64,000 nt of DNA from Frigoribacterium sp. Leaf263. Its GTDB lineage: Bacteria > Actinomycetota > Actinomycetes > Actinomycetales > Microbacteriaceae. Below, in pieces: positions 52,038-62,121 of this stretch (position 1 is its first letter; the number at the start of each line of letters is the position of its first letter). The notes beneath the pieces are model-generated. The model did no database searches, was not told where the DNA came from, and saw nothing but the letters and a program-made list of their open reading frames with translations. The stretch lies in contig NZ_LMMO01000005.1 in assembly GCF_001422285.1 (NCBI RefSeq), positions 1 through 64,000 of the forward strand, written 5' to 3'. A program made the position numbers and the translations under genes.

Positions 52038-54227
52038 ATGGTGCAGAACATCGACACGCCCTCGACGTCACCCTCGACGCCGGGCGCGGCACCTCGTGCG
52101 CCGCGCCGTCGCCGCCGGGACATCCAGGGCCTCCGCGCTCTCGCGGTCGCGGCGGTCGTCGTCGAGCACGTGTCGGGCTGGCCCCGCGGCGGTTTCGTCG
52201 GCGTCGACGTCTTCTTCGTGCTGTCGGGGTTCCTCATCACGGGGCTGCTCGTGCGCGAGCACGAGCGCACGGGCCGCATCTCGATGCGCGGCTTCTACCG
52301 GCGCCGTGTCAAGCGGCTCCTGCCCTCCGCCCTCGTGGTGCTCGTCGTGACCCTGGGGGCGGTCGCCGCCCTGCTGTCGACCAGCAGGCTCCTCTCGTCG
52401 GCGGTGGACGCCGCCTGGTCGGCCGTGTTCGTCGCCAACTGGCACGAGGCCGCGCAGGGCACCGACTACTTCGCGGCCGACGGGCCCGTCTCGCCCTTCC
52501 GGCACTTCTGGTCGCTCTCGGTCGAAGAGCAGTTCTACGTCGTCTGGCCCCTGGTCGTGCTGCTCGTGGCGGCGGTCTCGACGCGACGTCTCCGGGGCGT
52601 GCTCGCCGTCACCCTGACCGTGCTCTGCCTCGGCTCGTTCGCCTGGGCCGTCGTGCAGACGGCCGAGGCGCCGGTGACGGCGTACTACTCGACCCTGACC
52701 CGCGCGTGGGAGCTCGGAGCCGGCGCCCTGCTCGCCGTGACGATCGGGATCTGGCGAGCCGCGCCTCCTGCGGTGGGGACGATCCTGTCGTGGCTCGGTC
52801 TCGTGGTGGTCGTCGCGTCGATGCTCGTGATCGACGAGGGGTGGGGGTTCCCGGGGCCCTGGGCCGTCGTGCCCGTGCTCGCGACCGCGGCCATGCTGGC
52901 GGGTGGTTCGGTGCCGGGCGCTCGATCGCCGGTCGTGCTCACCAACCGCGTCAGCGGCTATCTCGGCGACATCAGCTACTCGCTCTATCTGTGGCACTTC
53001 CCGGCGCTCGTCGTCATCCAGGCCGTCGCCCCCGGGGCGATCGTCGCCGTGTACGTGGCCTCGGTCGGTCTCGCCGTCGTGGGGCACCACCTCGTCGAGA
53101 AGCCGGCCATGACCTCGTCCTGGCGGCTGCGGCGCCCTCGGGGCGAGCGGTCGCGGACGCCGGGCCGGGGGCGCGAGCAGCGATTCGCCGCCGTGGGTGC
53201 GCTCGCGCTCGTCGCCACGGCGGCCGTCGCGCTGGCCGCCGAGAACGTCAGGCCGCTGCCGGCGCCGCCCGTCATCGCCTCCGGGGGCCAGGGCTCGGCG
53301 GCCGGGGGTGCGCAAGCGGGCGGCGAGGGCCCGTCAGGAGGCGCGGGCGACGACGTCGGGGCCGCGTCGGGGCCCGCACTCGGTCCGGCGGGCACGGCCC
53401 TCCGGGAGCGGATCGTCGCCGCGCTCGGTGCGACGACCTGGCCCGAGCTCGATCCCCCGGCCGACGGGGTCGTCCCGGGAGGCGCGCACCTGCCCTGCGG
53501 CGACATCGAGGAGCTCGCCCCCGCCGATCAGTGCGCCTTCGGGCCGAGCGACGCGGGCACGACCGTCGTGCTCGCCGGCGACTCGACCGCCGCCCACCAG
53601 CTCGACTCGCTCGTGACGCTCGCCGAGGCCCCGGGCAGCGACCTGCGGGTGGTGGCGCGGGTCGGCTTCGCCTGCTCGTTCGTCGACCTCGCCTGGGACA
53701 CCGACGACACGGAGGCCTGCGCCGCCTACCGGGCGGCCACCCTCGAGACGATCGAGGCGCTCCGGCCCGACGTGCTGCTCGTGCAGAACACCTACGAGCC
53801 CATGCCGCTCGCCGGCGAGGGGCGCGATGCGACCGTCGGCGAGCTCGTCGGCGGGCTCGAACGCTATCTCGATCTCGTCGAGGCGTCGGCGGGCCAGGTG
53901 GTCCATCTCTCGCCGCCGCCACCGGGCGCGAGCATCCGCGAGTGCTATCGGCCCGGCGGGTCTCCCGTCGACTGCCTGACCCGGGTCGGCGGCCCCTGGC
54001 TCGAGAGGGCCGCCGCGATCGGCGCACTCGCCGAGGCTCGCGAGCAGCCGTGGATCGACGCCCGCGACCTCACCTGCGTCGACGGCGTGTGCCCGGCCTT
54101 CGTCGGCGACTCGGTCGTCAAGATCGACTACGTGCACTACTCGGGGCCTTTCGCGGTCGACATGGCCCCGGCGCTCGGCGAGCGGCTCGCCACGGCCGGG
54201 GTCAGGGGCTTCGGCGACGCCCCCTGA
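52038..54227 (+). CDS. Acyltransferase 3 / SGNH fusion (OafA-like surface acyltransferase)
   Basis: 729 residues. The acyltransferase-3 domain has RRDIQGLRALAVAAVVVEHV, GVDVFFVLSGFLITGLL and FWSLSVEEQFYVVWPL with ten helices. The C-terminal extracytoplasmic SGNH-type domain has TTVVLAGDSTAAHQLDSLVT (GDS). A YVHYSGPFAVDMAP end carries the Asp/His pair (DYVHYS). It moves acyl groups to cell-envelope sugars. AGGAG lies 5 nt before the ATG. Nothing follows in the operon. Confidence 0.88.
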   Translation: MVQNIDTPSTSPSTPGAAPRAPRRRRRDIQGLRALAVAAVVVEHVSGWPRGGFVGVDVFFVLSGFLITGLLVREHERTGRISMRGFYRRRVKRLLPSALVVLVVTLGAVAALLSTSRLLSSAVDAAWSAVFVANWHEAAQGTDYFAADGPVSPFRHFWSLSVEEQFYVVWPLVVLLVAAVSTRRLRGVLAVTLTVLCLGSFAWAVVQTAEAPVTAYYSTLTRAWELGAGALLAVTIGIWRAAPPAVGTILSWLGLVVVVASMLVIDEGWGFPGPWAVVPVLATAAMLAGGSVPGARSPVVLTNRVSGYLGDISYSLYLWHFPALVVIQAVAPGAIVAVYVASVGLAVVGHHLVEKPAMTSSWRLRRPRGERSRTPGRGREQRFAAVGALALVATAAVALAAENVRPLPAPPVIASGGQGSAAGGAQAGGEGPSGGAGDDVGAASGPALGPAGTALRERIVAALGATTWPELDPPADGVVPGGAHLPCGDIEELAPADQCAFGPSDAGTTVVLAGDSTAAHQLDSLVTLAEAPGSDLRVVARVGFACSFVDLAWDTDDTEACAAYRAATLETIEALRPDVLLVQNTYEPMPLAGEGRDATVGELVGGLERYLDLVEASAGQVVHLSPPPPGASIRECYRPGGSPVDCLTRVGGPWLERAAAIGALAEAREQPWIDARDLTCVDGVCPAFVGDSVVKIDYVHYSGPFAVDMAPALGERLATAGVRGFGDAP

Positions 54228-55297
<1,070 letters not shown>

Positions 55298-55339
55298 TCG
55301 CTCCGCGCGGAGCGGATCGCAGGCGCCCCTCGAGGGCGT

Positions 55340-55375
55340 GACGAGGAGGCGCGGGTCGACCCGCGCCTCCTCGTC
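55340..55375 (+). terminator. 36-bp perfect palindrome made of two inverted dispersed repeats
   Basis: Two near-full-length repeats in inverted orientation, meeting at 55357/55358, form 18-bp arms with no loop, 40 nt after the Rpf-like stop. A smaller perfect palindrome (GCTCCGCGCGGAGC, 55300-55313) precedes it. Terminator function is likely. Confidence 0.8.
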
Positions 55376-55418
55376 GCATGCCTAGGATGGTCCGGACCGC
55401 CACCTGAAGAAGGACCCC

Positions 55419-56675
55419 GTGACGAAGGCCCCCACCGTCTACGACGTGGCCGCGCACGCGGCCGTGTCGATCGCGACGGTGTCGCGGGTGCTGCGGCGCC
55501 CCGACGACGTGCGTCCCGAGACCCGCACTCGCGTGCTCGAGTCGGTGCGCGCGCTCGGCTACGTGCCGAGCGGCGCCGCGCGAGGGCTCGCGGGTCGACG
55601 GCACGGCGTGCTGGGGCTGTTCCTGCCGGGGCACGACGCGATCGACGAGCCCGAGCCCGACTGGGCGATGCTCACCGACTCGAGTCGCATCCCCCTCGTC
55701 GACGACCGGGAGGCGCGGGTCGCCCCGTCCGCCCAGGGCACCGCCCCGGGTGCGGAGCCGGCCTCACGGGGCGGCGGCCCGAGCGGCGGCCCGCTGGGTG
55801 CGGGCGCCCCCGTCGCGACCGCTCGGCACTGGTCGAACCCGGCGAACCTCTACTTCGACGAGGTGCTGCGCGGCGCGGAGGTGGAGTCGTGGCGACGCGG
55901 ATTCGCGCTCATGGTCGCCGCCGGTCGCGGATCGAGCCGCGAGGTCATCGTGAACGACATCGCGGGCCGGGTCGACGGTCTGGCCGTCCTCGCGCAGACG
56001 GTGCCGGCCGACCTCCTCGCCCACGTCTCGCGGCGGATCCCCGTCGTCGTGCTCGCCGACTCCCGCCCGGGCGACGAGCTCGACCACGTCAGCGTCGACA
56101 ACGTCGCCGGCATGCGGGCGCTGACCGCGTTCGTGCTCGACGGGCCGGGCGCGTCCGATCTGGTCTACGTCACCGGCCCGAGCGACTCGCCCGACGAGGC
56201 CGACCGGCACCGCGGCTTCGACGAGGCCGTCGCCGCGCACCGCTCCGCCGCTCGCTCGAGCGGCGCGGGCGCCCGCTCCGCCGCCGACGCGGACGCCGAG
56301 GTGCGGGTGCGGGTCGAGCGGGGCGACTTCAGCCGCGACGGCGGGCGCCGAGTGGCGGAGGAGCTGCTCGCCCGGGCGGAGCCCCTGCCCGACGCCGTGG
56401 TCTGCGCCAACGACCAGACCGCGCTCGGCGTGCTCGACGTCTTCGGCCGGGCCGGCGTCGACGTCCCCGGTCGTGTACGGGTGACGGGCTTCGACGGCAT
56501 CGAGGCCGGGCGCTTCTCCTCACCCCGGCTCACGACCGTGCGCCAGCCGATGGGCGAGCTCGGCCGCGTCGCCGTCCGCTCGGTGGTCCGGCGGCTGACC
56601 GACCCGGGGCTCGCCCCGCAGCGCGTCACCCTGCCCGTCGAGGTGCTGCTGCGCGAGAGCTGCCCCGCCCGGTGA
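55419..56675 (+). CDS. LacI-family transcriptional regulator with insertion
   Basis: 418 residues, longer than the usual 330-350. The HTH is TVYDVAAHAAVSIATVSRVLRR (residues 6-27), hinge GYVPSGAARGLAGRR. Residues about 71-143 are a Gly/Ala/Pro-rich insertion, including REARV encoded over a repeat core. The periplasmic-binding-like core then resumes at NLYFDEVLRGAEVE and ends in GFDGIEAGRFSSPRLTTVRQ. It probably senses a sugar and binds the TGTA-N6-TACA site at 58366. The GTG has AAGGA at 5 nt. Confidence 0.88.
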   Translation: MTKAPTVYDVAAHAAVSIATVSRVLRRPDDVRPETRTRVLESVRALGYVPSGAARGLAGRRHGVLGLFLPGHDAIDEPEPDWAMLTDSSRIPLVDDREARVAPSAQGTAPGAEPASRGGGPSGGPLGAGAPVATARHWSNPANLYFDEVLRGAEVESWRRGFALMVAAGRGSSREVIVNDIAGRVDGLAVLAQTVPADLLAHVSRRIPVVVLADSRPGDELDHVSVDNVAGMRALTAFVLDGPGASDLVYVTGPSDSPDEADRHRGFDEAVAAHRSAARSSGAGARSAADADAEVRVRVERGDFSRDGGRRVAEELLARAEPLPDAVVCANDQTALGVLDVFGRAGVDVPGRVRVTGFDGIEAGRFSSPRLTTVRQPMGELGRVAVRSVVRRLTDPGLAPQRVTLPVEVLLRESCPAR

Positions 56676-56684
56676 GCGACGGCG

Positions 56685-56746
56685 CGACCCGCGCCTCCTC
56701 GGCTCGCGGCCCGCGCCTCCTCGGCTCGCGGCCTGCGCCTCCTGGG
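56685..56746 (-). repeat. 22-bp tandem array of dispersed repeats
   Basis: An exact 18-bp copy (56685-56702, reverse complement) begins 2.7 units of GCGCCTCCTCGGCTCGCGGCCC, 10 nt after the LacI stop, in the gap between convergent genes. Confidence 0.9.
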
Positions 56747-56753
56747 CTCCCGC

Positions 56754-58154
56754 CTACCGCCCGCGCTGCCCGGTGTCGATCCCGGTGACGCTCCCGTCGT
56801 CGGGGCCGAAGACGAAGTAGTGCACCCGGTCGGCCTCGACGCCGTGCTCGATGAGCGCGGCGCGGGCGATCGCCATGAACGGGACGGGCCCGCAGAGGAA
56901 CACGCGGTGCTCCGCCGTGAGGGCGACCGTGCCGAGATCGATGGGGTCGAGGTAGGCGCCCTGACCGTCGATCGACTCGCCGATCCCGCCCGCGGCGGTC
57001 AGCGCGCTGAGGCTGCCCTGCGTGTAGCTCACGCGCAGCGAGGCGTTCGGCATGGCGGCCACGAGGGCTTCGAGCTCGGTGCGGTGGGCGTGCCGTTCGG
57101 GCGTGCGCTCGAAGTGCAGCGCCGTGACCGGGCGCAGCGGCTCGGTCCGCGCGAGGTGGTCGAGCATCCCGAGCACCGGGGTGCAGCCGATCCCGGCCGA
57201 GACGAACAGCAGCGGGGCGTCGTCGAGCTCGTCGATGGTCAGCGACCCGATCGGCGGCGACACCCGGACGACGCCGCCCACGGCGATCTCGTCGCGCAGG
57301 TGGGTCGACACCTCGCCGTCGGGCGCGAACCCGCCCCCGTCGAGCACCCGGGCGCTGATCCGCCACTGCTCGTCGGGGCCGCCGCGCAGGCTGTACTGCC
57401 TGATCTGGCGGGCCCCGTCGGCGAGCTCGACCTGCACCGACGCGAACTGCCCGGCACGGTACCGGGGCAGCGCCTCGCTGTCGGCCGAGACGAGGGTGAG
57501 AGCCACGACGTCCTCCGCCTCGAGGCGATGCTCGGTGACGATGGCCTCGCGCCACTCCTCGTCGGGCTCGAGGTCGGCGTGCCGGTAGAGGTCGTCGACG
57601 GCGTCGGCGACCTCGGCGATCACCTGGCGGTACAGGGCGGTCCACGCCTCGACGGCCTCGTCGTCGAGGGCCTCCGGGCTGGCCTCGTCGGAGACGGAGA
57701 CCGAATCCGAGTGCGAGGAGGAGGCAGAGGCCGAGGAGGCGCGCATCGCCTCCCGCAGAGCGGCCTCGAAGGCGGGGTGGTCGTGTCGACGGATGCCGAG
57801 CGCGGCGTGCCGCTGGGCGAGTCGCGAGGTGATCTCGGCCGCGGTGGACCCGGCGAGGGTGGGCGCCCCGGCCTGGCGCGACGTCGGGTGCAGGGTCGCC
57901 GCCGCACGGGCGCTGCTGCTCGTGCCGCTGCCGGGTGCGGCGTCGATGACCGCCTCGGCGAGGGCGACGACGGTGCGGGCGAGCTCGCGAGCCTGGCGGC
58001 CCTGAGCGTGCTCGCCGCGGTTGAAGCGGTCGCGCAGCAGGTCGGGCCGGGCCGCGAACAGCCGGTCGTAGAAGTCCGTCGCGATCGCGTCGGCGTGGGC
58101 GGCCACGGGGGGCAGCGTGCGGGTCAGGGCGGCGAGCTGCGACGCGGTGACCAT
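56754..58154 (-). CDS. hmp: Flavohemoprotein (nitric oxide dioxygenase)
   Basis: 466 residues, about 60 longer than E. coli Hmp. The globin domain has proximal histidine in RLAQRHAALGI (His116). Two low-complexity insertions (about 73-108 and 138-166) lie in it; the second, MRASSASASSS, covers a repeat core (57731-57744). The FAD domain has RQYSLR and the NAD domain has FVSAGIGCTPVLGMLDHL and VFLCGPVPFMA. It oxidises NO to nitrate. The ATG at 58154 follows GAGGAGCG. It is divergent from the ABC operon. Confidence 0.9.
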   Translation of the reverse strand: MVTASQLAALTRTLPPVAAHADAIATDFYDRLFAARPDLLRDRFNRGEHAQGRQARELARTVVALAEAVIDAAPGSGTSSSARAAATLHPTSRQAGAPTLAGSTAAEITSRLAQRHAALGIRRHDHPAFEAALREAMRASSASASSSHSDSVSVSDEASPEALDDEAVEAWTALYRQVIAEVADAVDDLYRHADLEPDEEWREAIVTEHRLEAEDVVALTLVSADSEALPRYRAGQFASVQVELADGARQIRQYSLRGGPDEQWRISARVLDGGGFAPDGEVSTHLRDEIAVGGVVRVSPPIGSLTIDELDDAPLLFVSAGIGCTPVLGMLDHLARTEPLRPVTALHFERTPERHAHRTELEALVAAMPNASLRVSYTQGSLSALTAAGGIGESIDGQGAYLDPIDLGTVALTAEHRVFLCGPVPFMAIARAALIEHGVEADRVHYFVFGPDDGSVTGIDTGQRGR

Positions 58155-58365
58155 GGGGACGCTCCTCGCGGCGGGATCGGGCGTCCGGCCTGCTCTCGAT
58201 GATGGCGGCTCGAGATGAGGACCCGCTGCGCACTCTCTCGATCTCGAATGATCGCGCCAGCGCCACCGCGCTCGCTCACGCGGTGACACGCAGTCGCCGC
58301 ACCTGCCTGCACCCGCATGGCTCGCAGCGCACCCACCACCCGGGACACCGCTTGCCGTTCCACCA

Positions 58366-58379
58366 TGTATGCGCTTACA
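58366..58379 (+). promoter_or_regulatory. LacI-type operator in front of the ABC transporter operon
   Basis: TGTATGCGCTTACA is a near-perfect 14-bp palindrome with the central GCGC of LacI-family sites. It lies 43 bp before the substrate-binding-protein ATG. The LacI regulator two genes to the left (55419-56675) is the obvious candidate. Confidence 0.7.
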
Positions 58380-58421
58380 CTCATCAGACTCACCTCGACG
58401 ACGAATGAGAGAACCGTGGCG

Positions 58422-60089
58422 ATGAAGCACACGTCAAGACCCCGCGCGCTCGTGCGCGCAGCGGCGGCCGCCACGGCTGCCGCGCTGCTGCTGGCCGGTT
58501 GCAGCATCCAGATCCGCAGCCAACCCGATCCGACGATCGGCGACGACACGATGCTGATCAACGCCGACAAGGGCAACCCGCAGTTCGAGCGGAACTTCAA
58601 CCCGTTCCTCACGAACAAGCGCACCGCGTCGACCTGGATCTACGAGCCCCTGCTCGAGATCAATCCGCTCGACGGCGAGATCACCCCCTGGCTCGCCAGC
58701 GAGACGACCCTGCCCGACGCCCGCACGGTCGACATGACGATCCGCAGCGGCGTCGAGTGGTCCGACGGCACGCCGATGACCCCGGCCGACGTCGAGTACA
58801 CGTTCGAGCTGATCCGCGACGAGCCGACGCTCGACCTCAAGGGCGCCTGGCAGCACATCGACACCATCGAGGTGGACGGCGACCACGTCATCTTCCATCT
58901 GCAGACCGACGACGTGCCGGCGATGGAGATCATCGGTCAGACGACGATCGTGCCCGAGCACCTGTGGAGCACCGTCGACGACCCCACGACGTACCGCAAC
59001 CCCGATCCGGTCGGCACCGGCCCGTTCACCCTCGGCAACTACTCGCCCCAGCAGTACTCGATGGACAAGAACGAGACCTACTGGCAGGCCGAGAAGATCG
59101 ACATCGCGCACCTGATCCTGCCCGCGACGAACAACCAGCTCGACACCGTCACGCGCGGCTACGACTGGTCGTACTCGTTCATCAGCGACGTCGAGGGCAC
59201 CTGGGGCGCGGCGAGTCCCGACAACCAGTACTGGTTCCCGCCGGGAGGCGTGATCGGTCTCGTGCCGAATCTCACCAAGGCCCCGTTCGACGACGTGAAC
59301 CTCCGTCGCGGCATCGCCCTGGCGCTCGATCGCGACAGCATCGCCGAGTCCGCGACCGAGGGCTACCTCGAGCCGGCCGGTCAGACCGGGCTCATCCTGC
59401 CGAACCAGCAGGACGACCTCGACCCGTCCATCCCGAACGACGGCATCGTCGAGCAGGACGTCGACGGGGCCCTGGCGGCCTTCGCCGAGTCGGGCTACAC
59501 GCAGCAGGGTGACCGCCTCGTCGGTCCCGACGGCGAGCAGCTGCGCATCACGATCCTCACGGCCAACGGCTACACCGACTGGCTGCGGGCGGTTCAGGAG
59601 GTGCGGAGCCAGCTGGGCGCGATCGGCGTCGACGTGCAGATCCAGGCTCCCCAGCCGGCCGGCTACCAGTCGGCCATCGCCAACGGCGAGTTCGACATGG
59701 CGATGGGCGGCATGGGCAACGGCAACGTCTACCAGGCGTTCAACAACCTGCTGAACAGCGAGTTCGCGACCCCGGTCGGCGAGACGACCGCGGCGAACTT
59801 CGAGCGCTTCAGCGATCCGGCCGTCGACGCCCTGCTCGACGAGTGGAAGGCCTCGACCGACCCCGCCGACCAGCAGCGGCTCTCGTACGAGCTGCAGAAC
59901 GTCGTCTACGACCAGCTGCCGGTGATCGGCCTCTACTACGGCGGTCTCTGGGGTCTGTTCAACGACGCCAAGTTCACGGGCTGGCCGACCGCGGAGGACC
60001 CGTACATGGCCCCGCAGAACTACGACCAGGCCCCGCTGCTGATCTTCACCAAGCTCAAGCGCGTTCAGAACGACGGGGGAGACCAGTGA
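58422..60089 (+). CDS. ABC transporter substrate-binding lipoprotein (family 5)
   Basis: 555 residues. The lipobox is ALLLAGCSIQ. Family-5 SBP features are NFNPFLTNKRTASTWIYEPL, TIRSGVEWSDGTPMTPADVEYTF and GTGPFTLGNYSPQQYSM. Such proteins bind oligopeptides, oligosaccharides or glycosides. The operon's LacI-type operator favours a sugar. The ATG at 58422 follows GAGAGAA. It heads a five-gene operon with overlapping starts. Confidence 0.9.
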   Translation: MKHTSRPRALVRAAAAATAAALLLAGCSIQIRSQPDPTIGDDTMLINADKGNPQFERNFNPFLTNKRTASTWIYEPLLEINPLDGEITPWLASETTLPDARTVDMTIRSGVEWSDGTPMTPADVEYTFELIRDEPTLDLKGAWQHIDTIEVDGDHVIFHLQTDDVPAMEIIGQTTIVPEHLWSTVDDPTTYRNPDPVGTGPFTLGNYSPQQYSMDKNETYWQAEKIDIAHLILPATNNQLDTVTRGYDWSYSFISDVEGTWGAASPDNQYWFPPGGVIGLVPNLTKAPFDDVNLRRGIALALDRDSIAESATEGYLEPAGQTGLILPNQQDDLDPSIPNDGIVEQDVDGALAAFAESGYTQQGDRLVGPDGEQLRITILTANGYTDWLRAVQEVRSQLGAIGVDVQIQAPQPAGYQSAIANGEFDMAMGGMGNGNVYQAFNNLLNSEFATPVGETTAANFERFSDPAVDALLDEWKASTDPADQQRLSYELQNVVYDQLPVIGLYYGGLWGLFNDAKFTGWPTAEDPYMAPQNYDQAPLLIFTKLKRVQNDGGDQ

Positions 60090-61066
60090 AGTACGCCGCT
60101 CAGAAGCTCGGCCTGTTCGTGCTCACCCTGTGGGCCGCGGTCACCCTGAACTTCATCCTGCCGAGGCTCATGCCCGGCAGCCCCACCGACGCCGCCATCG
60201 CCAAGCTGTCGCAGAACGGCCCGGTGTCCGAGGCGACCCGGGCCGCCATCGAGGCCCAGCTCGGCGTGCCGTCCGGCAACGTCCTGCAGCAGTACGTGAG
60301 CTACCTCGGGCAGGTCGTCCGACTCGACTTCGGCACGAGCTACACGTTCTTCCCCGAGACGGTGGGCCACCTGGTCGGCCAGGCGCTGCCGTACACGCTG
60401 ATCCTCGTCGGGGTCTGCACGATCATCGCCTTCGTGCTCGGCACCCTGATCGGCGTGGCCGCCGCGTGGAAGCGCGGCACCTGGCTCGACTCGCTGCCGA
60501 CCCTGTCGGGCAGCTTCATGAGCACGTTCCCGTACTTCTGGACGGCGCTCCTCCTGCTGTTCTTCCTCGGCTACGTGCTGCACTGGTTCCCGACCACCGG
60601 CGCCTACGGGGCGACGACGACGCCCGGGTTCACCCCCGCGTTCATCGGCGACGCCCTGCTGCACGCCGTCCTGCCCGCCGTCACGATCCTCCTGACCAGC
60701 CTCGGCGGCTGGATCCTCGGCATGCGGAACGCGATGATCTCGACGCTCGGCGACGACTACGTCACCTTCGCCGAGGCGAACGGCCTCAAGGGCCGCACGG
60801 TCGCCGTGCGCTACGCGGCCCGCAACGCGATCCTGCCGAACCTCACCGGCTTCGGCCTCGCGCTCGGCGGCGTCGTCGGCGGCTCGATCCTCGTCGAGCA
60901 GGTGTTCGGCTACCCCGGCATCGGCTACCTGCTGTTCAACGCCGTCATCGGCCAGGACTACCCGCTGATGCAGGCCCTCTTCCTGATGATCACGGTCAGC
61001 GTGCTCGTCGCCAACTTCCTCGTCGACATCTTGTACGGCGTGCTCGACCCAAGGACCCGCCGATGA
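60086..61066 (+). CDS. ABC transporter permease 1 (DppB-like)
   Basis: 326 residues, six helices. LGLFVLTLWAAVTLNFILPRLMPGSP at the start and the coupling loop DYVTFAEANGLKGRTVAVRYAARNAILP (EAA motif), typical of DppB/OppB. The GTG overlaps the SBP stop. Confidence 0.92.
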   Translation: MKYAAQKLGLFVLTLWAAVTLNFILPRLMPGSPTDAAIAKLSQNGPVSEATRAAIEAQLGVPSGNVLQQYVSYLGQVVRLDFGTSYTFFPETVGHLVGQALPYTLILVGVCTIIAFVLGTLIGVAAAWKRGTWLDSLPTLSGSFMSTFPYFWTALLLLFFLGYVLHWFPTTGAYGATTTPGFTPAFIGDALLHAVLPAVTILLTSLGGWILGMRNAMISTLGDDYVTFAEANGLKGRTVAVRYAARNAILPNLTGFGLALGGVVGGSILVEQVFGYPGIGYLLFNAVIGQDYPLMQALFLMITVSVLVANFLVDILYGVLDPRTRR

Positions 61067-62121
61067 CCTCCACCGTGTCCGTCCACCTGCCCGAGGGCGC
61101 GCCGCCGAGCGGCCCCGCCGAGCAGAAGGCGCCCAGTCGCTGGCTCACCATCGGCCGCATGGCCGCGACCATCTGGTCGAACCCCAAGGCGAAGATCGGC
61201 GTGATCATCCTCGGCGTCTTCGTGCTGACGGCGATCTTCGCCCCGCTGCTGGCCCCCTACGGCGGCAGCGAGAACGGCTTCGAGCGCAACGCCGACGCGA
61301 GCTGGGCCCACTGGATGGGCACGACGGCCGCCGGCGAGGACGTCTTGAGCCAGCTCATCTACGGCGCCCGCATCAGCGTGCTGGTCGGCGTCGTCGCCGG
61401 CGTGCTCTCGACTCTGATCGCCGTGGGGATCGGTCTCAGCTGGGGCTACATGAAGGGCTTCGGCGGAGAGGTCGTCGGCTTCGTCGTCAACCTGTTCCTG
61501 GTGATCCCGGGCCTCCCGCTCATGATCGTGATCGCGGCGTATCTGCAGAACGGCGGGATCCTCGTGATCATGGCCGTCATCGTCGTGACCGGCTGGGCCT
61601 GGGGCGCGCGGGTGCTCCGCAGCCAGACGCAGTCGCTGCGCTCGCGGGACTTCGTCACGGCGGCCCGGTTCTCGGGCGAGAGCTCGGGGCGCATCGTGTT
61701 CCGCGAGATCCTGCCGAACATGACCTCGCTCATCACCGGCTCGTTCTTCGGCGCCGCCACGAGCGCGATCCTCGCCGAGGCCGGTCTCGAGTTCCTCGGG
61801 CTCGGCGACTCGTCGATCGTCAGCTGGGGCACGATCCTCTACTGGGCCCAGAACTCGAACGCCCTGCTCACGGGTCAGTGGATCCTGCTGTTCGCGCCGG
61901 GTCTCTGCATCGCCCTGCTCGCGATGAGCCTCACCCTCATCAACTTCGGTGTCGACGCCGTCGGCAACCCCCGCCTCCGCGAAGGCGGAGCCAAGAAGGC
62001 GAAGGAGGCGCGCGCATGCGCGCTGGAGCTCGAAGAAACGCGAAGCGTTTCCGCGACGCCAGCGCCGAGCCGGCCTGCCGGATCGGACCAGCGAGCAACC
62101 GGAACAGAGGACGAATCATGA
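61063..62121 (+). CDS. ABC transporter permease 2 (DppC-like)
   Basis: 352 residues. N-terminal helix (IGVIILGVFVLTAIFAPLLAPY), GTTAAGEDVLSQLIYGARIS and the EAA loop SRDFVTAARFSGESSGRIVFREILP. The C-terminal 50 residues are a charged, non-conserved extension (EGGAKKAKEARACALELEET) partly over a repeat core. The ATG overlaps the preceding stop. Confidence 0.92.
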   Translation: MTSTVSVHLPEGAPPSGPAEQKAPSRWLTIGRMAATIWSNPKAKIGVIILGVFVLTAIFAPLLAPYGGSENGFERNADASWAHWMGTTAAGEDVLSQLIYGARISVLVGVVAGVLSTLIAVGIGLSWGYMKGFGGEVVGFVVNLFLVIPGLPLMIVIAAYLQNGGILVIMAVIVVTGWAWGARVLRSQTQSLRSRDFVTAARFSGESSGRIVFREILPNMTSLITGSFFGAATSAILAEAGLEFLGLGDSSIVSWGTILYWAQNSNALLTGQWILLFAPGLCIALLAMSLTLINFGVDAVGNPRLREGGAKKAKEARACALELEETRSVSATPAPSRPAGSDQRATGTEDES

